Assembly: GCA_900551775.1 (NCBI GenBank)
Contig: URXI01000041.1
Location: 1-21,236, forward strand
Direction: 5' to 3'
From: an uncultured Eubacterium sp.
GTDB lineage: Bacteria > Bacillota > Clostridia > Peptostreptococcales > Anaerovoracaceae
Length of the DNA stretch: 21,236 nt
Under the pieces are notes generated by a model that had not been told where the DNA came from, made no database searches, and saw nothing but the letters and a program-made list of their open reading frames with translations. Shown in pieces: positions 1 through 6,580 of the stretch; position 1 is the stretch's first letter; every line of letters starts with the position of its first letter. Both the position numbers and the translations under genes were made by a program.

Positions 1-188
1 CAATAAATTATACTCAATTTAATTAAATAAACGCTATACAGTAAAAATTGCACCTGCAGACTGGTTGAAGCACCTTTCATGCGTTTGCCGTGCTGAATCG
101 GCTCATTTAGCATCTGCCTGGACTTGACAGAATACAACCGCCAGTATTCGTCCAAAATATATATCATCATAGTTTTAGCCGAAATCCG

Positions 189-216
189 TTGACCCCAGGC
201 AAAAATCGGCTATAAT
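189..216 (+). promoter_or_regulatory. Sigma-70 promoter of the DUF4143 ATPase gene, with overlapping dyad
   Basis: TTGACC (189-194), a 16-bp spacer and a perfect TATAAT (211-216) lie about 36 bp before the start codon. A 7-bp inverted repeat, TAGCCGA (176-182) and TCGGCTA (206-212), brackets the -35 box and touches the -10 box, so a repressor bound there would block polymerase. The promoter match is seen directly; the operator role is inference. Confidence 0.65.
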
Positions 217-251
217 ATAATTAGCAATTATTTTAACCGAGGTGAATGTCT

Positions 252-1481
252 ATGATGTATATTAAAAGAGCCCTGGAGGACACCTTTCTCCGTCTATCAA
301 AAGAATTTCCTGCCCTTCTGCTGACTGGTCCAAGACAGGCTGGCAAAACCACAATGCTGCAAAAACTCGCAGAAGAAGAAAATATCGGACGAGAGTACGT
401 CACTTTGGACGACTTGACAGAACGCCAGATGGCAAAAGAAGATCCGAAGATGTTCCTGCAAATCCACAAACCACCTCTATTCATTGATGAGGTACAGTAT
501 GCGCCGGAGCTGTTCCCCTACATCAAGATTCACATCGACCGGCACCATCATGCCGGTGATTTCTGGCTCACGGGATCGCAGATTTTCAAACTGATGGAAG
601 GGGTACAGGAGTCTTTGGCCGGACGAATCTGTCTTCTCCACATGTCACCTCTGTCTCAAGCCGAAATCTGCGGGACAGCAACTCGTCCCTTTACCTTGGA
701 CTTAGAACAGCTGCAGGGCCGTGCAGCCGAAAGAGATGTTATCGATACGCCTGCAATCTATGCACGCATATTCCAGGGCGGCATGCCAGCCCTCATTAGC
801 GGCCAGTACAAAGATCACCGTGCAGGATATTCCAGTTACATCAGCACTTACATCGACAGAGACGTAAAAGAAATCTCCGGCACCATCGACTCCTTGCGTT
901 TTATGGATTTTATCACCGCTGCAGCTTCCCTCTGCGGACAAATGCTCAATTACAAGACCATTGCCGATGCCGCGGGGATCAGTCCGATGGCTGCAAAGGC
1001 CTGGCTGGACATTCTGGAACGGCTGGGCATCATCTTCTATCTCCATCCCTACTCCAATCATATGCTGAAACGCATAGTGACAAAGCCAAAACTCTACTTT
1101 TATGACTGCGGCCTGGTCGCCTATCTGACCAAGTGGAGTGACAGCGCTACGCTGATGAACGGCGCCATGAGTGGTGCCATCCTTGAGAATTTTGCAGTAT
1201 CAGAAATCATCAAAAGCTATCAGAACTGCGGCCGCGAGCCATTTGTCTACTATTACAGAGACAAAGATACGAAAGAGATCGATATTTTGATGGAGGACAG
1301 CGGCAGGCTTTATCCCATGGAGATCAAAAAAAGCGCTATGCCGCAAAAGCAGCTGACCCGCGTGTTCCGGGTTATCGACAAAGCGACCCTGGAGCGGGGA
1401 ACAGGTGCAGTTCTATGCACTACGGATAAACTCTCTGCCTTCGACCGCCAAAACCTGATCGTACCAGTTTGGGCAATCTAA
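252..1481 (+). CDS. AAA-family ATPase with C-terminal DUF4143 domain
   Basis: A 409-residue protein of the widespread ATP-binding/DUF4143 family, whose cellular role is mostly unknown. The N-terminal part carries a Walker A motif GPRQAGKT (about residues 26-33) and a Walker B motif FIDEVQ (about 77-82), followed by an LTGSQ sensor-like segment. The C-terminal half is DUF4143, ending with a restriction-nuclease-like core, EIDILM then YPMEIKKS. The length is normal for the family. An earlier in-frame ATG at 246 lies only one base from the GAGGTG ribosome site; the ATG at 252 has the usual 7-base spacing and is preferred. The gene stands alone, converges on the oxidoreductase operon, and has its own promoter. 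Family members are often scattered solitary genes and some sit near mobile or defence loci; nothing here settles which applies. Confidence 0.93.
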   Translation: MMYIKRALEDTFLRLSKEFPALLLTGPRQAGKTTMLQKLAEEENIGREYVTLDDLTERQMAKEDPKMFLQIHKPPLFIDEVQYAPELFPYIKIHIDRHHHAGDFWLTGSQIFKLMEGVQESLAGRICLLHMSPLSQAEICGTATRPFTLDLEQLQGRAAERDVIDTPAIYARIFQGGMPALISGQYKDHRAGYSSYISTYIDRDVKEISGTIDSLRFMDFITAAASLCGQMLNYKTIADAAGISPMAAKAWLDILERLGIIFYLHPYSNHMLKRIVTKPKLYFYDCGLVAYLTKWSDSATLMNGAMSGAILENFAVSEIIKSYQNCGREPFVYYYRDKDTKEIDILMEDSGRLYPMEIKKSAMPQKQLTRVFRVIDKATLERGTGAVLCTTDKLSAFDRQNLIVPVWAI

Positions 1482-1495
1482 GACAAACAAAACAA

Positions 1496-1515
1496 GCCCG
1501 CGCATACGCGCCGGC
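1496..1515 (-). terminator. Rho-independent terminator of the oxidoreductase operon
   Basis: On the minus strand GCCGGCGC-GTAT-GCGCGGGC folds as 3 bp, one G-G mismatch and 4 bp around a GTAT loop. It is followed by a T-rich run (TTGTTTTGTTTG) 22 bp past the gamma-subunit stop. The plus strand lacks a T run, so it serves the minus-strand operon best. Confidence 0.6.
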
Positions 1516-1536
1516 CCGTTCTATAGAGAAATGACT

Positions 1537-2088
1537 TTATTTTCTTGCAGCTTTTCCGATTGCAAGGCCTTTTGCATAAGCCTCTTCGTTCAGTGGAAGC
1601 AGCTGCGGTTTTTTCTTTCCGATTTTGTTTCTGATGCCCTCTAAGATGACGTCTTCTGAAACGACTTCGGTATATCCGATGTATGCACCGAGCATGATGA
1701 TGTTCAGCACCTTCGGATTCCCCATTTCCAGAGCCATCTCTGTTACAGGAACTTCTACAACCGTGATGTCATCTCTATCGATCTCTGATTTTACGATGGA
1801 GCTGTTGATGAACAGGGTTCCGCCCGCTTTCAGTTTTGGAAGGAATTTGTGCAGGGAAGGGTCGTTCATGACGATCATGTCTTCCATGGCTTCCATAACT
1901 GGCGCACCGATTTCGTCGTCAGAAATGACGACATAGCAGTTCGCTGTTCCTCCACGCATCTCAGCGCCGTAGGATGGGAAATAAGTAACGTGTTTATCTG
2001 TTGATTCACAGGTTGCTGTTGCCAAAAGAGTTCCCAGCATCATGACACCCTGTCCGCCGAATCCGGCAACAAGTAAATTTCTTTCCAT
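1537..2088 (-). CDS. 2-oxoacid:ferredoxin oxidoreductase, gamma subunit
   Basis: A 183-residue protein of the pyruvate/ketoisovalerate oxidoreductase catalytic-domain family (POR gamma type). The N-terminal glycine-rich segment GFGGQGVMMLG (about residues 9-19) is the family signature, followed by YFPSYGAEMRGGTANC (about 36-51), typical of the gamma subunit. It is the last gene of a four-gene operon and starts two bases after the beta-subunit stop, which suggests translational coupling. With the alpha, beta and ferredoxin subunits it should oxidatively decarboxylate a 2-oxoacid to its acyl-CoA and reduce ferredoxin in the cytoplasm. Substrate choice (branched-chain ketoacid, 2-oxoglutarate or pyruvate) cannot be read from this subunit. 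Confidence 0.93.
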   Translation of the reverse strand: MERNLLVAGFGGQGVMMLGTLLATATCESTDKHVTYFPSYGAEMRGGTANCYVVISDDEIGAPVMEAMEDMIVMNDPSLHKFLPKLKAGGTLFINSSIVKSEIDRDDITVVEVPVTEMALEMGNPKVLNIIMLGAYIGYTEVVSEDVILEGIRNKIGKKKPQLLPLNEEAYAKGLAIGKAARK

Positions 2089-2090
2089 GA

Positions 2091-2840
2091 TTATTCCTCC
2101 TTCGCCTTATCTCTGAATACGCCCAGAGGGAATTCCTTCAGCATATCCGTTTCTAAGAAGTCAAGGGCCTTTGCTTCGTTGAGACCCCAGTTTGTCGGAC
2201 AGGAAGTGACGATCTCTACCATGGAGAAGCCCTTTCCTTCCATCTGATACTGGAATGCCTTCTTGATGGCAGCTTTGGTCTTGCGAACGTTGCCCGGCGT
2301 GTTGCAGGAAGTTCTCTCAAGATAGTAAGGCGCTGTCAGCTGGTTCAGCACTTCGCACATGTGGATCGGATAACCGTGTTCCTTCGGATCTCTGCCCTTT
2401 GGCGCAGTGGTAGCCTTCATGCCGATCAAAGTCGTCGGCGCCATCTGTCCGCCAGTCATGCCGTAAATTCCGTTGTTGACGAAAATAACAGTAAAGTTTT
2501 CACCTCTGTTTGCAGCAGAAACGGTTTCACCTAAACCGATGGAGGCAAGGTCGCCGTCTCCCTGATATGTATAAACCAGTGATTCCGGGCTGGTTCTCTT
2601 GAGACCTGTCGCTACTGCACAAGCTCTTCCGTGTGCAGAGATGTTCAAATCGTGGCTTACATATAACTGTCCCAGTCCACAGCAGCCTACGCCTTCGCAG
2701 CGGACTAATTTGTCCAACATGCCTAATTCTTCAGAAACTTCACCAATCAGTTTATGAATGGTTCCGTGCATGCAGCCAGGGCAGAAACCAGATACTGCAT
2801 CTGGCTTGATACCAATGGTTCTCTTATATACCTTTTCCAT
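2091..2840 (-). CDS. 2-oxoacid:ferredoxin oxidoreductase, beta (TPP-binding) subunit
   Basis: A 249-residue thiamine-pyrophosphate-binding subunit. The TPP/Mg motif is GDGDLASIGLGE (about residues 94-105), followed by VIFVNNGIYGMTGGQ. The N-terminal CPGCMHG segment and the RCEGVGCCG segment supply cysteines found in members of the VOR/KOR branch. The start codon overlaps the stop of the alpha gene (shared base 2840), so the two are translationally coupled. The subunit binds the ketoacid-TPP adduct and passes electrons to Fe-S clusters. The separate four-subunit layout with a short ferredoxin subunit resembles ketoisovalerate (VOR) or 2-oxoglutarate (KOR) enzymes rather than the fused clostridial pyruvate enzyme. 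Confidence 0.94.
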   Translation of the reverse strand: MEKVYKRTIGIKPDAVSGFCPGCMHGTIHKLIGEVSEELGMLDKLVRCEGVGCCGLGQLYVSHDLNISAHGRACAVATGLKRTSPESLVYTYQGDGDLASIGLGETVSAANRGENFTVIFVNNGIYGMTGGQMAPTTLIGMKATTAPKGRDPKEHGYPIHMCEVLNQLTAPYYLERTSCNTPGNVRKTKAAIKKAFQYQMEGKGFSMVEIVTSCPTNWGLNEAKALDFLETDMLKEFPLGVFRDKAKEE

Positions 2841-3919
2841 TATAATACCTCCTTTGCCAGTTCACGAGCTGCTCTCATGACTCTTTCCTTTGTCATGAGT
2901 TCTCCGCCTGAACGCAGACATTCTTTGATCGGACATCTTCCGTGAACAGCGTGATCGATATCCCATACCATCTGTGCCGGGATGGACATTTCTACATCCA
3001 GAATGCCCTTTACTCTGTCAAAGTCAAGGTTCTCAAAGGATTTGTAAGGGAACGGATGAATTGCGATCGGTCTGATCATGCCGGCTTTGATGCCTTCTGC
3101 TCTCAGCTCTTTTACGGCAACTTTTGCAATACGTCCAGAGATTCCGTATGCAGTCAGTACGATTTCTGCATCGTCCATCATGATTTCTTCCACTCTGACG
3201 TCTTTGTCTACCCATGATTTGTATAATTCTGCTGCCGCCATGTTGACAGGCTCAAAGCTGCCGCCAACGCCGCCTGGAAGGATTCTGACCTGTTCCTCAG
3301 GCTTATGTCCGACTGCAGATACACTGCGGCGGGCTTCCTTCATAGCAGCAACTTCTTCTGCTGTTTTCATAGGAGGGAGTTCAACTGGCTCCATCATCGT
3401 GCCCATGACGCCGTCAGTCAAAACCAATACAGGGTTGTTGTCTCTTTCTGCCAGGTCAAATGCTTCATAAGTCATATCAACCGCTTCCTGTACGGTGGAC
3501 GGGGAAAGGACGATCATCTCAAAACCGCCGTTGCCGGAGGCTTTTGTCGCCTGCAGGTAGTCCTGCTGTGCCGGCTGGATTGCACCGATGCCAGGGCCGC
3601 CTCTGCCTACGTTTACATAGACGATTGGTAAACGTGCCGCTGCACAATAGGATACGCCTTCGCTATAAAGGCTGATGCCTGTACTTGAGGAAGAACTCAT
3701 GGATCTTGTTCCTGTCTGTACTGCGCCATAAAGCATATTTACGGATGCAACTTCACTCTCGCCCTGTACGAAAACGCCGTCTACTTCCGGCATTCTTCTT
3801 GCAAAATATTCCGGAATTTCGTTCTGTGGTGTAATCGGGTAGCCGGCGAAGAACCTGCAACCTGCTCTAACAGCTGCTTCTGCAATCGCTTCGCAGCCTT
3901 TCATAAATACTCTTGCCAT
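2840..3919 (-). CDS. vorB: 2-oxoacid:ferredoxin oxidoreductase, alpha subunit (VorB-like)
   Basis: A 359-residue alpha subunit. Visible features are FFAGYPITPQNEIPEYF near the N-terminus (PP-domain signature), VFVQGESEVASVNMLYGA, and SSSSSTGISLYSEG, followed by VGRGGPGIGAIQPAQQDYLQA, characteristic of the VorB branch. A C-terminal transketolase-like domain (MIRPIAIHPFPY) follows. Its neighbours are the 71-residue ferredoxin subunit 3 bases upstream and the beta subunit overlapping downstream. The expected product from a branched-chain ketoacid is a branched acyl-CoA, consistent with amino-acid fermentation. VorB is a family-level name; the actual substrate is untested. Confidence 0.92.
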   Translation of the reverse strand: MARVFMKGCEAIAEAAVRAGCRFFAGYPITPQNEIPEYFARRMPEVDGVFVQGESEVASVNMLYGAVQTGTRSMSSSSSTGISLYSEGVSYCAAARLPIVYVNVGRGGPGIGAIQPAQQDYLQATKASGNGGFEMIVLSPSTVQEAVDMTYEAFDLAERDNNPVLVLTDGVMGTMMEPVELPPMKTAEEVAAMKEARRSVSAVGHKPEEQVRILPGGVGGSFEPVNMAAAELYKSWVDKDVRVEEIMMDDAEIVLTAYGISGRIAKVAVKELRAEGIKAGMIRPIAIHPFPYKSFENLDFDRVKGILDVEMSIPAQMVWDIDHAVHGRCPIKECLRSGGELMTKERVMRAARELAKEVL

Positions 3920-3922
3920 TTT

Positions 3923-4138
3923 CTAAACCTCCCTATAAACCTCAATTGCTGCGTCCGGACATACGACACCGCATGAAGCGCAGCCGATACAATCATCTGG
4001 ATTTGCTGCAACGACATACTGATAACCTTTTGAATTCACTTTGTCGCCAATTGCGAGCACGTTTTTAGGGCAGAATTTGACGCAATAGCCACAGCTCTTG
4101 CAGCTCTCTGCTCTAATTTCTACTTTTCCTTTTGCCAT
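3923..4138 (-). CDS. 2-oxoacid:ferredoxin oxidoreductase, delta subunit (2x[4Fe-4S] ferredoxin)
   Basis: A 71-residue polyferredoxin subunit with two complete cluster motifs, CKSCGYCVKFCP (about residues 16-27) and CIGCASCGVVCP (about 51-62), so it can hold two [4Fe-4S] clusters. It is the first gene of the operon, preceded by a strong GGAGG ribosome site and by an 11-bp hairpin in the leader. It carries electrons from the TPP subunit to free ferredoxin. Its size is typical of VOR/KOR delta subunits. Confidence 0.95.
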   Translation of the reverse strand: MAKGKVEIRAESCKSCGYCVKFCPKNVLAIGDKVNSKGYQYVVAANPDDCIGCASCGVVCPDAAIEVYREV

Positions 4139-4165
4139 TTTTGATTACCTCCTAATGGTTCTCGG

Positions 4166-4209
4166 CTCAATTTCTTTAAAAATCGCCGTTAGTTAAATAA
4201 GAAATTGAG
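4166..4209 (-). promoter_or_regulatory. Leader hairpin upstream of the oxidoreductase operon
   Basis: CTCAATTTCTT (4166-4176) and AAGAAATTGAG (4199-4209) form a perfect 11-bp inverted repeat with a 22-base loop. It sits just before the ribosome site of the ferredoxin subunit and after the end of the P-loop ATPase gene. It could be an mRNA leader structure or a DNA operator. It lacks a T run and is AT-rich, so it is not a convincing terminator. Confidence 0.45.
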
Positions 4210-4255
4210 TTTCTATTCAATAACCCTCTGTTTTGTTGCGGGTTTGTTGATAAAT

Positions 4256-4948
4256 TTACTGGTTCCACTCATATGTAAGATATAATTTGATCGGAAGCAG
4301 TGGAATCCTCACTTTGCCCTCGATGTCCGGGCAGATTTCTTCTCTTGCACACATATAGTCCACTTTGAAATATTCGTCGATCAGGTCTCTGACCTTCTCG
4401 TTGCCGCTGATCGCCTCTTCTGCCGTGGTGGTCAGGCCTACATTTGGGTTGCTCATGATGGAGACGTTGGCAAGGTCGATGTGGGCCATGCCCAAAACGC
4501 GTGCCATTGTTCCGTCGATGGCTACCAGATCCTTGGACCAAGGCCTGTAGGCATTGATGACGAAAAAGTTCTGGGTAAACTCTCTGTTCAGCAGCGGTGC
4601 AAAGCCGCCGATCAGTCTGGCGCCCAGGTGGTCTCCGCCTACGTCGATGACGACGATGACATTCTCGTCCATCAAGTGCTCTCTGACGCCGCCTACGATG
4701 GTAGGTGCGTCAAAAAACTGCTCTTCGTAGTGGAAGTGCGCGCCGGCTTGCTGCAGCTTTTCCTTCACGTCTCTGGATCTGAACAATGGCTTGGTCTGAT
4801 CCACGTCAAAAAAGTGCACCGGCTTGTCGCTGAGCTGCGCCAGGTTGATTGCAAAGTTGATAGCAATCTCACTCTTGCCGCTGCCGGCCTCTCCGACAAA
4901 GACGAAGTTCTTTTTATTTTTCAGAAGTTCTGTTAATATCTGTTTCAT
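4256..4948 (-). CDS. P-loop ATPase of unknown role, upstream of the oxidoreductase operon
   Basis: A protein of about 230 residues with a Walker A motif GEAGSGKSE (about residues 19-27). The segment HFFDVDQTKPLF (about 45-56) and the strand-plus-acidic segment VIVVIDVGGDHLG (about 97-109) recall SIMIBI-type (MinD/CobQ-like) NTPases. No membrane segment or DNA-binding domain is seen. A TTG at 4951 could begin the frame, but the ATG at 4948 is correctly spaced from GAGGG and is chosen. It is on the same strand as the oxidoreductase genes, 117 bases upstream. It may be an accessory or maturation ATPase or simply a neighbour; function not recognised. Confidence 0.85.
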   Translation of the reverse strand: MKQILTELLKNKKNFVFVGEAGSGKSEIAINFAINLAQLSDKPVHFFDVDQTKPLFRSRDVKEKLQQAGAHFHYEEQFFDAPTIVGGVREHLMDENVIVVIDVGGDHLGARLIGGFAPLLNREFTQNFFVINAYRPWSKDLVAIDGTMARVLGMAHIDLANVSIMSNPNVGLTTTAEEAISGNEKVRDLIDEYFKVDYMCAREEICPDIEGKVRIPLLPIKLYLTYEWNQ

Positions 4949-5078
4949 CAAAATCCCTCACTCTGTATTGCCTCTTTACACTTCCCATTGTAACCAATTC
5001 GACGGGTAATGTCAAATTATTTTTCAGATTTTATAACTTTTTGTTTGGTAGTTAGAATTTTCTTGATTTTTCTTTGGT

Positions 5079-5118
5079 TATAATGTAAAATATTAACATA
5101 TTTAGAATTATTTAGAAT
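5079..5118 (+). promoter_or_regulatory. Probable -10 element and tandem 10-bp repeat before the nuclease-like gene
   Basis: A perfect TATAAT (5079-5084) lies about 50 bp before the start, within an AT-rich divergent intergenic region; no good -35 is seen at 16-18 bp. Downstream, ATTTAGAATT occurs twice in direct tandem just before the ribosome site, in the presumed 5' leader. A regulatory role for the repeat is inference. Confidence 0.35.
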
Positions 5119-5133
5119 TATAGGAGAATGAAT

Positions 5134-6003
5134 ATGGATCACTTAATCGCCGCATTAGATGTGGAAATTGCACGAGAAAAGAAACTCGCCACCCTTTGTG
5201 AAGAATTCCTGGCCTCCGCACCAAAAGGATTTTTGACCGTAAGACAGAGAGCCTGCGGCCTTTCCTATTACTGGACCTTTGCGGACAGCCAGTCTTCAGA
5301 CTTTGAAAAAAAGCAGAAGCAGATCAACATTACAAATAATCCCGATCTTATCCTAAAGCTGACCGAGAAGAAAATCAAGGCTCGAACCCTGAAGGAGGTC
5401 AACAAGAATCTTCCCAGCCTGGAACAGGCCCGCAACGTTTATCATCCTGTACATTCCAGCAAAATCGTCAAGGAATGTCCTCCAAAATACCAGGACGTTC
5501 TTTCTCTGCGAAAAACACGACAATTGGAAGCACGTCTTGCTGCCCCATACGAAAAATGCCCATACGACCCGGACCTGCATGTACACGAAACGGATTACGG
5601 TGAACTTGTCCGCTCAAAGTCAGAGCAGCTTTTAGGCAACACGTTGTTTTCGTACGGCATCCCTTTTCACTACGAGGAAGCTTTCAAATGTTTCGGCAAT
5701 ATCGTTCTGTATCCAGATTTCCGCATTCTTCTCCCTAACGGGGAATGGAAGCTTTGGGAACACTGGGGCCTTCTGTCAAAGAAAAAATACTGTGACGATT
5801 GTGCGAGAAAACTAAACTTGTTCCAGCAAAGCGGCCTTACTATCGGAAACAATTTGATTCTGACCATGGACGACAACAAAGGCGATTTCAGCAGCCGCAT
5901 CATCAACCAGACCATCGTTGATCAAATACTGCCTCTGCTCCAGGGGGTCAAAGTTGATCGGAATAAAATTATCGCCGGCATCAGACAGCCTTATCTCAAG
6001 TAA
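5134..6003 (+). CDS. PD-(D/E)XK nuclease-like protein of unknown function
   Basis: A 289-residue soluble protein. The N-terminal half is charged and partly helical, with no domain I recognise. The C-terminal half looks like a PD-(D/E)XK fold: a helix with SKSEQLL (E at about 164), then YPDFRI (PD at about 194-195), then KLWEHWGLL (E-H at about 209-210). A helical segment and a final LILTMDD strand follow. Firmicutes carry many small uncharacterised proteins with this SKSE...PDF...WEHxG pattern. An ATG at 5128 is only one base after the AGGAG site; the ATG at 5134 has proper spacing and is preferred. The gene ends 8 bp before the repeat array at 6012-6318, and a near-match to the array half-site begins 2 bp after its stop. 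Whether it acts on those repeats is unknown. It could be a restriction-like, recombination or housekeeping nuclease. Confidence 0.82.
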   Translation: MDHLIAALDVEIAREKKLATLCEEFLASAPKGFLTVRQRACGLSYYWTFADSQSSDFEKKQKQINITNNPDLILKLTEKKIKARTLKEVNKNLPSLEQARNVYHPVHSSKIVKECPPKYQDVLSLRKTRQLEARLAAPYEKCPYDPDLHVHETDYGELVRSKSEQLLGNTLFSYGIPFHYEEAFKCFGNIVLYPDFRILLPNGEWKLWEHWGLLSKKKYCDDCARKLNLFQQSGLTIGNNLILTMDDNKGDFSSRIINQTIVDQILPLLQGVKVDRNKIIAGIRQPYLK

Positions 6004-6011
6004 AAGTTGCG

Positions 6012-6318
6012 CGCCATGTCAGCCTCAAATCCGCGCCGCCACTTGCGCGCCTAACGGGCTAGGCGCCATGTTCTTTCAGAATCCAGGTCATGACTTGCGC
6101 GAATTGTTGAATTTGCCCTTCGAAACGCCATGTTTCCCAGCTTTTCCAAAATCAGCTTGCGCGCTATATTCCATTAACTGGGAATAAGCTGCTTTTTACT
6201 TTGTTTTGCAAAGGGAGTCCCGCAAGTCACTCAGCGAAATTTAATAAAACATGGCGGAAAACTCTTCAAAACATCCGATTCGCGCAAGTCGACTCGGATG
6301 TTGCAGGCAGACATGGCG
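6012..6318. repeat. Array of five CGCCATGT-N21-RCTTGCGSG units, three plus and two minus
   Basis: Five 38-bp units share two conserved blocks separated by exactly 21 variable bases. Plus strand: 6012-6049, 6064-6101 and 6126-6163. Minus strand: 6219-6256 and 6281-6318. The left block CGCCATGT is identical in all five; the right block is ACTTGCGCG in three, GCTTGCGCG in one and ACTTGCGGG in one. The two blocks are imperfect inverted copies of each other. Unit starts are 52, 62, 93 and 62 bp apart, each close to a whole number of helical turns. Half-site-like sequences flank the array: AGTTGCGCG at 6005-6013, and a weak unit-like match at 6362-6399 (CCCGAAATG, 21 bases, GGATGGCA). Short frames across the region show no family and no ribosome site, so it is treated as non-coding. 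It may be clustered protein-binding sites, folded RNA/DNA elements or a genome-wide repeat family; I do not recognise it. Confidence 0.85.
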
Positions 6319-6444
6319 GGCGCCCTGCTACAACCCCTGCTATGCTAGTAGTGATGCTGCCCCCGAAATGCTGCCCCGATGTGGTCATATAGGATGGCAG
6401 GGATTTTCTACAGCATTGTTGAAATCAGTCATCGCCTCATTTGA
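6319..6444. other. Gene-free stretch after the repeat array
   Basis: No gene is visible. The segment holds short direct repeats: CCCTGCTA occurs twice around 6323-6343, and ATGCTGCCCC occurs twice between 6354 and 6377. A possible long-range pair joins CCCTGCTAT near 6335 with ATGGCAGGG near 6394, allowing one G-U pair. It may be a decayed continuation of the array. Confidence 0.3.
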
Positions 6445-6559
6445 AAAAGTAAATGCATTAGAACAAACAGAAACCATCCTTAGGGCCGTCATTTGGCAGT
6501 CTTTTCACTTGCAAAAAGAAAAGACACGTCCCATGAAGTGTCTTTTCTCTTTGCATTTA
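6445..6559. repeat. Copy of the AAAAGTAAATGCA inverted-repeat end
   Basis: AAAAGTAAATGCATTA (6445-6460) is identical over 16 bases to the minus-strand sequence ending the element at 20332-20453. A partner TGCATTTA lies at 6552-6559, giving an 8-bp inverted repeat about 115 bp across, close to the 122 bp of the other copy. The interiors are not clearly alike. A terminator hairpin lies inside. A shared small mobile element is possible; chance similarity in AT-rich DNA is not excluded. Confidence 0.4.
6517..6548 (-). terminator. Terminator hairpin after the DUF554 gene
   Basis: AGAAAAGACAC (6517-6527) pairs perfectly with GTGTCTTTTCT (6538-6548), an 11-bp stem with a 10-base loop, about 33 bp past the DUF554 stop. 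On the minus strand the stem ends in TTTTCTTTTTG. The plus strand also ends in a pyrimidine run, so it may work in both directions. Confidence 0.75.
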
Positions 6560-6580
6560 TTTAATTTATCTGCGGAAAAC

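Noticed and set aside
1..170. Minus-strand frame open from ATG 170 to the left edge (at least 56 codons)
   Set aside because: No ribosome site, no recognisable motif, and too short to judge because the window cuts it.
3236..3243. Another CGCCATGT within the alpha-subunit gene
   Set aside because: No ACTTGCG block 21 bases further on; a chance 8-mer in coding sequence.
6012..6318. CRISPR array
   Set aside because: Conserved blocks are only 8-9 bp, units occur in both orientations, gaps vary, and no cas gene is near.
5918..6392. Short plus-strand frames over the repeat array (89 and 63 codons)
   Set aside because: They have no ribosome sites, and their similar peptide pieces simply reflect the repeated DNA blocks.
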